A stretch of DNA of 6,890 bases from an uncultured Roseburia sp. (GTDB lineage Bacteria; Bacillota; Clostridia; Lachnospirales; Lachnospiraceae). The stretch covers positions 1-6,890 of the forward strand of contig CAMTDY010000157.1 of NCBI GenBank assembly GCA_947070915.1, written 5' to 3'. Positions 1 to 5,962 of the stretch are shown piece by piece. The position numbers were made by a program, and so were the translations under genes. Below the pieces are notes generated by a model. That model searched no databases and had not been told where the DNA came from. It saw only the letters and a program-made list of their open reading frames with translations. Within the stretch, counting starts at the first letter, position 1. Each line of letters opens with the position of its first letter.

Positions 1-131
1 GTGTAGAATGGATGGCATTTAGAACATACTTCAACGTGAATATCTTCTTTGGTTGAACCAGTCGTAAACTCATTTCCGCAGTTGCACACAACCTTTGCCT
101 GAAAATATTCTGGATGGATTCCCTCTCTCAT
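1..131 (-). CDS. rpmE: 50S ribosomal protein L31, zinc-binding type (3' end outside window)
   Basis: First 43 residues of large-subunit protein L31; the rest lies beyond the left edge. The N-terminus MREGIHPEY and the run VEVCSKCHPFY are hallmark L31 sequence. Cys16, Cys18, Cys36 and Cys39 form the zinc site of the C+ (RpmE1) form, as opposed to the zinc-independent C- paralogue (YtiA/RpmE2) made when zinc is scarce. The start ATG at 129-131 is preceded by a GAGGTG ribosome binding site (139-144) at about 7 nt. It lies 85 bp downstream of rho, the usual Gram-positive rho-rpmE order, and has its own sigma-A promoter in that gap. Identity is secure; the end cannot be seen. Confidence 0.96.
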   Translation of the reverse strand, partial: MREGIHPEYFQAKVVCNCGNEFTTGSTKEDIHVEVCSKCHPFY

Positions 132-181
132 GTATTTTCACCTCACTACTAAATTTTTCAATATTCAAAAACAGCTTTTTC

Positions 182-210
182 ATTGTATCACAATTTTTTT
201 TAAAATGCAA
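182..210 (-). promoter_or_regulatory. Sigma-A promoter of rpmE
   Basis: On the minus strand a -35 box TTGCAT (205-210) and a -10 box TACAAT (182-187) are separated by exactly 17 bp of A/T-rich spacer. Transcription should start near 175, giving a leader of about 45 nt before the rpmE start codon. No intrinsic terminator is seen between rho and rpmE, so rpmE may be transcribed both from here and by readthrough from rho. Confidence 0.75.
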
Positions 211-216
211 GTGCTT

Positions 217-1794
217 TTAATGAAGCTTGATTTTTTTTATTGTCTCGATGAATTCCTTATTATTTTTTGTTTTGCGGAACAAATTGATGATCTGCTCCAG
301 ATTGCTCTCTGTATTTGAATTTGCTCCCAGTGCCTTGCGCATAAGGAACACTGCTTCCAGCTCACTCTGGCTCAGCAGAAGATCTTCCCGCCGGGTACTC
401 GACTTCTGTATGTCGATCGCCGGAAATACACGTTTTTCCGACAAGTGGCGGTCAAGAACCAGTTCCATATTACCGGTTCCCTTAAATTCTTCAAATACCA
501 CGTCATCCATCCGGCTTCCGGTATCCACCAGTGCCGTGGCAAGGATCGTAAGGCTTCCGCCCTCTCTCATATTCCTTGCCGCACCAAAGAAACGCTTTGG
601 CATATGCAGGGCCGCCGGATCAAGACCTCCGGAAAGGGTCCGCCCGCTGGGGGTGACCGTGAGGTTGTAAGCTCTGGCAAGACGGGTGATACTGTCAAGA
701 AGGATCACCACGTCATCACCGCCCTCCACAAGACGTTTGGCTCTCTCAATCACCATTTCCGAAACCCGTTTATGATTTTCCGGAAGTTCATCAAAGGTAG
801 AATAAATTACCTCAACCCGTTCTCCCTCGATGGATTCTTTGATATCCGTGACCTCCTCCGGGCGCTCGTCGATAAGCAGGATCAAAAGATGCATCTTCGG
901 ATAATTTCTGGTGATGGCACTTGCTACCTGCTTTAACAGAGTGGTCTTACCAGTTTTAGGCTGGGATACGATCATCCCCCTCTGGCCTTTTCCGATAGGA
1001 GCGATCAGATCCAGCATCCTCATGGATACGCCAGAACCCGGTGTCTCCAAATGTATCCTTTCATTGGGAAAGATAGGTGTCAGATCTTCAAACTTATGCC
1101 TGCGGGCAAGATAGGTAATGGGACGGCCGTTGACGCTTTTCATATATAAAAGTGCACTGAACTTCTCATTCTGGGTCTTTACCCGGATATTTCCCTCTAC
1201 AATATCCCCAGTACGCAGCCCGAATCTTCTGAGAAATGCCGGCGAGACATAGACATCATTTTCCCCGGGAAGGAAATTGTCACAGCGTATAAAACCATAC
1301 CCCTCCGGCATGATCTCTAAAATTCCCCTCTTGGTGATACCGCTGTCCAGCTCTTTGATCTCCCTGGGATGGACGTCGGATACCTGACGGTCCTTGGCGA
1401 TGGTGATCAATCCTGCCTTCACCACGTCCTCAATGGTACGAAGGGGCTGGCTCTCCTGCTGTTCCATATGGTTATCCTGCCGGTTCTCACTGCGGTTTGC
1501 GCTGAAACTGCCATTTCTGGCATGTCCTCTGTCCCCGTGATTGGGAACATATGTATATGCCTGTTTTTTATTCTCTTCCTTTTCCGCTGTCTGAGCCACA
1601 CTTCCCTCAGATCTCCTGACAGCTCTTTCTCTCTTTGGGTGCTCCTCTGACGGAACTGCCGTCCGGGCATCGGATCGTGTTAATTTTTCCAGCTCATGCA
1701 CCAGATCTCCCTTCCGCAGACCAGACACACCGGACAACCCTTTTTCCTTCGCCATTTCACGAAGTTCCTTCAATGATAATCTTGCTAAATCCAT
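217..1794 (-). CDS. rho: Transcription termination factor Rho (525 aa, long N-terminal insert)
   Basis: Hexameric RNA-dependent ATPase/helicase that ends transcription of untranslated RNA. Residues 1-40 (MDLARLSLKELREMAKEKGL) are the Rho_N helical domain. Residues about 41-117 are a polar, low-complexity linker. Residues about 153-230 are the OB-fold RNA-binding domain, with GYGFIR at 165-170. The ATPase core has Walker A QPKTGKTT (278-285), the catalytic-Glu segment DERPEE (309-314), Walker B VVILLDSITR (362-371), GTGNMEL, and KRVFPAID (454-461) leading to the arginine-finger STR (Arg468). The bicyclomycin-contact region looks intact. E. coli Rho is 419 aa; the extra length is the linker. 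An upstream in-frame ATG at 1828-1830 would add 12 residues. I chose 1792-1794 because it has AAAGGA at 8 nt and starts at the conserved Rho_N sequence. It follows the pyrophosphorylase gene by 66 bp without a terminator. Confidence 0.97.
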   Translation of the reverse strand: MDLARLSLKELREMAKEKGLSGVSGLRKGDLVHELEKLTRSDARTAVPSEEHPKRERAVRRSEGSVAQTAEKEENKKQAYTYVPNHGDRGHARNGSFSANRSENRQDNHMEQQESQPLRTIEDVVKAGLITIAKDRQVSDVHPREIKELDSGITKRGILEIMPEGYGFIRCDNFLPGENDVYVSPAFLRRFGLRTGDIVEGNIRVKTQNEKFSALLYMKSVNGRPITYLARRHKFEDLTPIFPNERIHLETPGSGVSMRMLDLIAPIGKGQRGMIVSQPKTGKTTLLKQVASAITRNYPKMHLLILLIDERPEEVTDIKESIEGERVEVIYSTFDELPENHKRVSEMVIERAKRLVEGGDDVVILLDSITRLARAYNLTVTPSGRTLSGGLDPAALHMPKRFFGAARNMREGGSLTILATALVDTGSRMDDVVFEEFKGTGNMELVLDRHLSEKRVFPAIDIQKSSTRREDLLLSQSELEAVFLMRKALGANSNTESNLEQIINLFRKTKNNKEFIETIKKIKLH

Positions 1795-1802
1795 TCTTTC
1801 TG

Positions 1803-1808
1803 TCCTTT
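1803..1808 (-). promoter_or_regulatory. Ribosome binding site fixing the rho start
   Basis: AAAGGA on the minus strand, 8 nt before the ATG at 1792-1794. The alternative ATG at 1828-1830 has only AAGG about 2 nt away, too close to serve well. This supports a 525-residue Rho rather than 537. Confidence 0.7.
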
Positions 1809-1860
1809 CTGAAAGCCAAACACAATTCATAACCTTAATTCATCCCGAATGTTTCGGCAG

Positions 1861-3087
1861 TTAAAATTCAATCCCATTCTTTTTCATAAGTTCTCTCGCA
1901 CTTTCCAGGGAGTCCACACCCGTTGCGTTTTTGATCGGCGCAAATTCCCTGTCTCTTATCACTTCAAAAGAAAGGCAGTTATCCATCATATGTATCATAT
2001 CCAATACTAAGGTCTCAAACTTGTATCCATTTGGTTCCTCTGGTTTTATATATTCCGCATTGTCATTAATATAAGGGATTTTTTTCTCCACTATATGAGT
2101 AGGAAGATTTTGATTCATAATCCGTGTGAGAACCTCTACATTGAAAAGGTAATTAAGAATCACTCCATAATTATACAGAAGCTTTCCTTCTTCGTCCCGT
2201 GAGTGGATCATCTCATCTGTCATCTCATAATATTCCACGATGGAAGGCTTCCCATCCTCCAGGCACAGCACACCGACTCTTTCATTCGGATCCGCCTTTG
2301 CCACAACTTTGGAACCGCAGACACAGCCATTCTCGATAACAGCACCCACAAACACCGGATCTGCAATCTTCTGTAGAACATTGTCCACAGAAAATACATT
2401 GAGCCACTCTATCCCCAGTTCAGAAATCTTGTCCAAAAGACCAGCACTGGCAAGAGAATTAAACCAGCCGCCATTGCCATTTGGTGAAGATGAGATCTTA
2501 TATTTTTCTTCCATGAGGATTCTGCCATCATACCCTACGGATGGCGCCATCTTTTGAACGAAAAAATACACACACGTTCTCTCATATCCAAAATAACCTT
2601 TTTCCTCAAAAAAATCAACCGTATCTTTATGATTTTTTTCACTTGTCATGATGAACAGCGGAATCCATTTTCCCGCTTTATCCACCACATGCAGCATATT
2701 ATGGATCAACTGCTCAAAAAGATACAGCTCTTTCTCCACCCCTACATTCAACATTCCTTTCGGCTTATCCAGCCCCAGTCTCGTTCCCTGGCCACCTGCC
2801 AGAAGCACAGCACCCACACGGTTTTCTTTCAAAGCCCGGATCCCAATGCTCTCATACCTCTGCCTGTTTTTCTGTATTTCGCCGATCGTCACTGCCCCCA
2901 GAGGTTCCAGTTTTCCTCTCGGAGTCTCCCCGGGATCCTTCTGAACCAGCTTCAGAAGATCCGTATCCAGTCCTTCAATCTGTTCCAGCAGATAAGATCT
3001 CTGTTCTTCATCCAAGTCATCCCAATAGCGGAGCAAATGTTCCTGACCGGAGGCAGAAAGCTTCCTTTTCGCTTGCTCTAATGTCAT
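1861..3087 (-). CDS. UDPGP-family (AGX1/UAP1-like) UDP-sugar pyrophosphorylase
   Basis: Predicted cytosolic uridylyltransferase joining UTP and a sugar-1-phosphate to give a UDP-sugar and pyrophosphate. The nucleotide-binding loop LLAGGQGTRLG (95-105) followed by KPKGM (108-112) is the family signature. SPNGNGG (201-207), FSVDN (232-236, with the likely metal-binding Asp235), EYYEM (285-289), KKIPY (335-339), KPEEPNGYKFE (348-358) and FAPIKN (382-387) follow in the order seen in human AGX1/UAP1, the UDP-N-acetylhexosamine pyrophosphorylase. It resembles that eukaryotic type, not bacterial GalU or GlmU. At 408 aa it is shorter than AGX1 (about 505-522 aa), and I see no acetyltransferase repeats. 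Start ATG 3085-3087 has AGGAAGG (3096-3102) at 8 nt. It heads a minus-strand run into rho. The sugar (GlcNAc, GalNAc or glucose) cannot be told from motifs; databases usually label such proteins 'UDPGP type 1 family'. Confidence 0.9.
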   Translation of the reverse strand: MTLEQAKRKLSASGQEHLLRYWDDLDEEQRSYLLEQIEGLDTDLLKLVQKDPGETPRGKLEPLGAVTIGEIQKNRQRYESIGIRALKENRVGAVLLAGGQGTRLGLDKPKGMLNVGVEKELYLFEQLIHNMLHVVDKAGKWIPLFIMTSEKNHKDTVDFFEEKGYFGYERTCVYFFVQKMAPSVGYDGRILMEEKYKISSSPNGNGGWFNSLASAGLLDKISELGIEWLNVFSVDNVLQKIADPVFVGAVIENGCVCGSKVVAKADPNERVGVLCLEDGKPSIVEYYEMTDEMIHSRDEEGKLLYNYGVILNYLFNVEVLTRIMNQNLPTHIVEKKIPYINDNAEYIKPEEPNGYKFETLVLDMIHMMDNCLSFEVIRDREFAPIKNATGVDSLESARELMKKNGIEF

Positions 3088-3116
3088 CTGACAAACCTTC
3101 CTCTCAAAATTTTCTA

Positions 3117-3154
3117 ATTATACTCTATTGTACCATTAATATAAAAAAGCACAA
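3117..3154 (-). promoter_or_regulatory. Promoter region of the pyrophosphorylase gene (two overlapping candidates)
   Basis: On the minus strand a -10 TACAAT (3127-3132) has a weak -35 TTGTGC (3149-3154) at 16 bp. A perfect -10 TATAAT (3117-3122) has a partial -35 TTTATA (3140-3145) at 17 bp. Either gives a leader of roughly 20-35 nt. I cannot say which is used. Confidence 0.55.
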
Positions 3155-3155
3155 G

Positions 3156-3171
3156 TAGTTTTGGAAAACTA
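3156..3171. promoter_or_regulatory. Perfect 16-bp palindrome, possible operator
   Basis: TAGTTTTGGAAAACTA has two perfect 7-bp arms around a 2-bp centre. It abuts the -35 region of the leftward promoter and lies about 19 bp upstream of the -35 of the rightward one, where a dimeric regulator could act on both genes. The 2-nt centre makes an RNA hairpin unlikely. It does not match the consensus of CcpA or Rex. It is CodY-like in its T-run/A-run but one base short at the centre and with mismatches. Function is inferred from position and symmetry only. Confidence 0.4.
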
Positions 3172-3189
3172 AAGAAGATTTTTTTGATA

Positions 3190-3218
3190 TTGTTTTTACA
3201 TATTAAAAGTGGTAGAAT
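3190..3218 (+). promoter_or_regulatory. Likely sigma-A promoter of the malic enzyme operon
   Basis: A -10 box TAGAAT (3213-3218) has a weak -35 TTGTTT (3190-3195) at 17 bp. A better -35 match, TTGATA (3184-3189), is at 23 bp, too far to pair with it. The leader would be about 35 nt, ending in GGAGG (3249-3253) 6 nt before the ATG. A weak -35 would fit an activated or modest promoter. Confidence 0.55.
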
Positions 3219-3259
3219 AAATGAGGTAAATTTGGAGTTTCACAAAACGGAGGATCACT

Positions 3260-4429
3260 ATGAGTTATGAGGAAAAGGCACTTGCCTTACATAAAGAATG
3301 GAACGGAAAACTTGATGTCACCCCCAAATGCCAGGTTAAATCCAGGGAGGACCTTGCCATCGCTTATACGCCGGGGGTTGCAGAACCCTGTAAGGTCATA
3401 GCTAAAGATAAAAAAGAAGCCTATCATTATACGATCAAAGCAAATACTGTCGCCGTCGTTTCCGACGGAAGCGCCGTTCTCGGTCTGGGAAATATCGGCG
3501 CAGAGGCGGCAATGCCAGTAATGGAAGGAAAAGCTGTCCTTTTCCGGGAATTCGGCGGTGTCAATGCCTTCCCCATCTGTCTGGACACCCAGGATACCGA
3601 AGAGATCATAAAAACCGTAGTAAATATTGCACCGGCTTTTGGAGGGATCAATCTGGAAGATATATCAGCCCCCCGGTGTTTTGAGATAGAAAACCGTCTC
3701 AAGGAACTATTGGATATCCCTGTCTTCCACGACGATCAGCACGGAACTGCCATCGTCGTTCTTGCCGGCATCATCAATGCCCTGAAGGTAACAGGGAAGA
3801 AAAAAGAAAATTGTAAGATCATTGTAAATGGTGCCGGATCTGCTGGTATCGCCATCAGCCGCCTGCTTTTAAAATACGGCTTTCCCCGCGTAACACTGTG
3901 TGACAGATCCGGGATCCTCAACAAACAGACACCCGAATTGAACTGGATGCAGAAGGAAATGATGGAAGTTACCAATCTGGAAGGAAAATCCGGCACCCTG
4001 GCAGATGCCTTCGTGGGCGCGGATATTTTTGTGGGCGTTTCTGCTCCCAACATCGTCACTCCAGAGATGGTATCCTCTATGAACCAGGACGCCATCCTCT
4101 TTGCTATGGCAAATCCGGTTCCGGAGATCATGCCGGACGTCGCCAAAAAAGCCGGCGCAAAAGTAGTGGGAACCGGCAGATCGGATTTCCCCAACCAGGT
4201 CAACAATGTCGTTGCCTTTCCCGGAATATTCAAAGGCGCCCTGGAGGGGCATGCTTCCCAGATCACGGAAGAAATGAAACTGGCTGCTGCCCTTGCTATC
4301 GCATCCCTGGTTCCCGAAAATGAATTAAATGAAAACAATATTATGCCGGAGGCTTTCGATCCCCGCGTCGCGGACATTGTCAGCCAGGCAGTGAAAGAAC
4401 ATATTCATGATGAAACAGCTCTGGGGTGA
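3260..4429 (+). CDS. Malic enzyme, NAD(P)-dependent oxaloacetate-decarboxylating (short bacterial type)
   Basis: Converts malate to pyruvate and CO2 with reduction of NAD(P), in the cytosol, linking C4 acids to pyruvate. At 389 aa it is the compact bacterial form (like B. subtilis YtsJ), without the phosphotransacetylase-like tail of E. coli MaeB. YTPGVAEP (36-43) carries the catalytic Tyr36; MEGKAVLF (88-95) the catalytic Lys91; NLEDIS (131-136) and HDDQHGTA (157-164) the metal-binding Glu/Asp residues. The Rossmann loop GAGSAG is at 191-196, and ANPVPEI (284-290) and GTGRSDFPNQVNN (304-316) close the active site. Asp215 at the end of the second Rossmann strand leans towards NAD over NADP, but this is not decisive. 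Start has GGAGG at 6 nt. Its last 23 nt overlap the next gene, pointing to one transcript. Confidence 0.95.
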   Translation: MSYEEKALALHKEWNGKLDVTPKCQVKSREDLAIAYTPGVAEPCKVIAKDKKEAYHYTIKANTVAVVSDGSAVLGLGNIGAEAAMPVMEGKAVLFREFGGVNAFPICLDTQDTEEIIKTVVNIAPAFGGINLEDISAPRCFEIENRLKELLDIPVFHDDQHGTAIVVLAGIINALKVTGKKKENCKIIVNGAGSAGIAISRLLLKYGFPRVTLCDRSGILNKQTPELNWMQKEMMEVTNLEGKSGTLADAFVGADIFVGVSAPNIVTPEMVSSMNQDAILFAMANPVPEIMPDVAKKAGAKVVGTGRSDFPNQVNNVVAFPGIFKGALEGHASQITEEMKLAAALAIASLVPENELNENNIMPEAFDPRVADIVSQAVKEHIHDETALG

Positions 4430-5339
4430 AAAACCCTACCACTCGCTGGATTATGAGATGAAACGGCGTTATGGTGAAAAAGTATATAAAGTATCCCTTG
4501 AGAGCGGACTGACCTGTCCCAACCGGGACGGAACCCTTGGCCGGGGAGGCTGTATCTTCTGCAGTGGAACCGGCTCTGGCGATTTCGCTTCTCCCCGGAC
4601 CAGTTCTATCCGGACACAGATTGACAACGGCATCCGCGGCCTGTCGGAACGAAAACAGGTTGGAAATCGATTTATCGCTTATTTTCAGTCTTTTACCAAT
4701 ACCTATGCGCCGACAGGGATCCTTCGTCCCATGTACATGGAAGCTCTGGAACATCCGGATGTGGTCATGCTCTCCATCGCCACCCGGCCAGATTGTCTGC
4801 CAGCAGAGGTCATGAAACTTCTAGAAGAATGCCGCCGGATCAAGCCCGTTATAGTAGAACTGGGCCTGCAGACCATTCATGAATCCACCGCAGAACTGAT
4901 CCACCGTGGATATCCTCTGAAAATCTACGATACAGCTGTAGAATCTTTAAAATCTATTGGTATCGAAGTGGTCACTCATGTCATCGCCGGCCTGCCTCAT
5001 GAGACTGGATCAGATTTTCTTGAAACAGTTTCCCATGTGGGAAACCTGTCCGACGGGATAAAAATACAACTGCTGCATATATTAAAAAATACAGTTCTGG
5101 CAGATATGTACCGGAATCACGAATTCAGGGCACTGTCCCAGGAGGAATATATACAGATCGTACTCCGCTCCCTTTCCATATTGCCAGAACATGTTATCAT
5201 CCATCGTCTGACCGGGGACGGACCTGGAAACCTGCTCATCGCTCCTGAATGGAGCCGACACAAACGGCAGGTGCTCAATGAGATCCACCGCCAGCTTAAG
5301 ATCCGGAATATCTGGCAGGGAAAGGAGTATAACGCCTGA
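4407..5339 (+). CDS. ytqA: TIGR01212-family radical SAM enzyme (YtqA/YhcC-like, MnmL candidate)
   Basis: Radical SAM enzyme of 310 aa. The [4Fe-4S] cysteines are Cys37, Cys49 and Cys52, in CPNRDGTLGRGGCIFC, with an 11-residue first gap that is typical of this family and not the classic CX3CX2C. GSGDFA (56-61), AYFQSFTNTYAP (91-102), ATRPDCLP (125-132), ELGLQT (151-156), HVIAGLPHE (191-199) and HRLTGDGP (266-273) match B. subtilis YtqA and, more distantly, E. coli YhcC. YtqA, renamed MnmL, was shown to act in mnm5(s2)U formation at the tRNA wobble position together with the methylase MnmM (YtqB). No mnmM is in this window, so the role here is inferred. The start overlaps the malic enzyme gene by 23 nt and has only a weak Shine-Dalgarno sequence, so translation is probably coupled. 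The N-terminus KQLWGEKPYHSLDYEMK looks family-typical and supports this start over Met18. Confidence 0.9.
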   Translation: MMKQLWGEKPYHSLDYEMKRRYGEKVYKVSLESGLTCPNRDGTLGRGGCIFCSGTGSGDFASPRTSSIRTQIDNGIRGLSERKQVGNRFIAYFQSFTNTYAPTGILRPMYMEALEHPDVVMLSIATRPDCLPAEVMKLLEECRRIKPVIVELGLQTIHESTAELIHRGYPLKIYDTAVESLKSIGIEVVTHVIAGLPHETGSDFLETVSHVGNLSDGIKIQLLHILKNTVLADMYRNHEFRALSQEEYIQIVLRSLSILPEHVIIHRLTGDGPGNLLIAPEWSRHKRQVLNEIHRQLKIRNIWQGKEYNA

Positions 5340-5854
5340 TGAAAGAGGCCTTTACCATCTACAAACTGATCATCCTGTATACCCTCAACCAGGTAGAATC
5401 CCCCATGACCCTTAATCTAATCTCAGATTATATAACAGACCGGGGCTATACCAATTATTTTAATGTGCAAAATGCTTTTGCCGAACTGCTGGAGGCAGAA
5501 TTCATATCCTGTTCGGCCACCTATAACACCTCTTTTTACAGCATTACCGATGCGGGAAGAGAAACCCTGGACTTATTTATTTCCAGCCTTTCTCCGGAAA
5601 TCCGGCAGGAAATCGATGAGTATCTGGAGAAAAACAATCTTCCGATCATGGAACGGCTTACGGTGGTCAGCGACTACACCCTTCAGGATCACGGCGAATA
5701 TATCGCCACCTGTTCTCTCCGGGAAAACAATCATATCCTGTTTGAGACAAAACTATCCGTGCCAACAGAAGAAGATGCAGTAAAAATATGTAATAACTGG
5801 AAGGAGCAAAGCAGTGAATTATATTCCCTTTCCATAAAAAGACTGCTCCGCTGA
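5339..5854 (+). CDS. DUF4364 family protein, winged-helix-like N-terminus
   Basis: A 171-aa protein that I recognise as the clostridial DUF4364 family, of unknown function. Residues about 4-78 have the helix pattern of a winged helix: a hydrophobic first helix (FTIYKLIILYTLNQ), SPMTLNLISDYIT, FNVQNAFAELLEAEFI, then a short wing ending in FYSITDAGRETLDLF, as in PadR/MarR-like regulators. Residues about 105-160 look like a small beta-rich domain (EYIATCSLREN, HILFETKLSVPTEEDAVKICNNW), perhaps a sensing or dimerisation part. There is no signal peptide or membrane segment. The ATG shares one base with the preceding TGA (TGATG), and AAAGGAG (5321-5327) lies 11 nt upstream inside the previous gene. 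It is last in the operon. DNA binding is inferred from fold only, and no target is known; the divergent palindrome at 3156-3171 is a speculative one. Confidence 0.85.
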   Translation: MKEAFTIYKLIILYTLNQVESPMTLNLISDYITDRGYTNYFNVQNAFAELLEAEFISCSATYNTSFYSITDAGRETLDLFISSLSPEIRQEIDEYLEKNNLPIMERLTVVSDYTLQDHGEYIATCSLRENNHILFETKLSVPTEEDAVKICNNWKEQSSELYSLSIKRLLR

Positions 5855-5865
5855 GCAGCCTTTTT
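5836..5865 (+). terminator. Intrinsic terminator overlapping the DUF4364 stop codon
   Basis: Stem CTGCTC (5843-5848), loop CGCT, and GAGCAG (5853-5858), flanked by AAAAAG and CTTTTT that extend the pairing past one A/C mismatch. The T-tract is at 5861-5865. The left arm encodes the last residues KRLLR, and the TGA (5852-5854) straddles loop and right arm. The hairpin is followed by a T-run on both strands, so it may also stop leftward transcription coming from the right-hand gene. Confidence 0.9.
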
Positions 5866-5905
5866 ACTTTCCCCACAAAAAAATACTTTTCCTTTGGAAT
5901 ATGTA

Positions 5906-5934
5906 TTGCAATTTCTTTCTGATTTTAGTAAACT
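5906..5934 (+). promoter_or_regulatory. Candidate sigma-A promoter of the zinc-ribbon gene
   Basis: TTGCAA (5906-5911) and TAAACT (5929-5934) are spaced 17 bp apart, each matching 4 of 6 consensus bases. They lie just downstream of the preceding terminator and about 30 bp before the start codon, so a separate transcript is expected. An 8-bp palindrome CTAATTAG (5935-5942) covers the likely start point. Confidence 0.5.
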
Positions 5935-5962
5935 CTAATTAGACAATGTAGGAGGTGGCACA

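Noticed and set aside
211..240. Near-palindrome around AAGCTT with a T-rich flank at the end of rho, considered as terminator
   Set aside because: On the minus strand the structure is preceded, not followed, by usable runs, and the stem is broken by mismatches.
445..936. Long plus-strand open frame opposite rho (and similar ones opposite the pyrophosphorylase and malic enzyme genes)
   Set aside because: They are antisense shadows of strongly conserved genes, with no ribosome binding site, no recognisable domain and unnatural composition.
1792..1830. Upstream in-frame ATG that would extend Rho to 537 residues
   Set aside because: The ribosome binding site is poorly spaced for it, while AAAGGA is well placed for the inner ATG, and the Rho_N domain starts at the inner Met.
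1845..1857. Small inverted repeat CCGAA-ACA-TTCGG between the pyrophosphorylase gene and rho, considered as a terminator
   Set aside because: The stem is only 5 bp and no T-run follows on either strand; the two genes are probably co-transcribed or rho has a promoter I could not identify.
1994..2022. TATGAT -10-like box inside the pyrophosphorylase gene, considered as a rho promoter
   Set aside because: No acceptable -35 element lies at 16-18 bp upstream.
5882..5907. Imperfect dyad AATAC-TTCC-GGAA-GTATT upstream of the zinc-ribbon gene, considered as operator
   Set aside because: The arms are interrupted by an uneven internal loop and the sequence is A/T-rich, so chance is a good explanation; it overlaps the -35 only by two bases.
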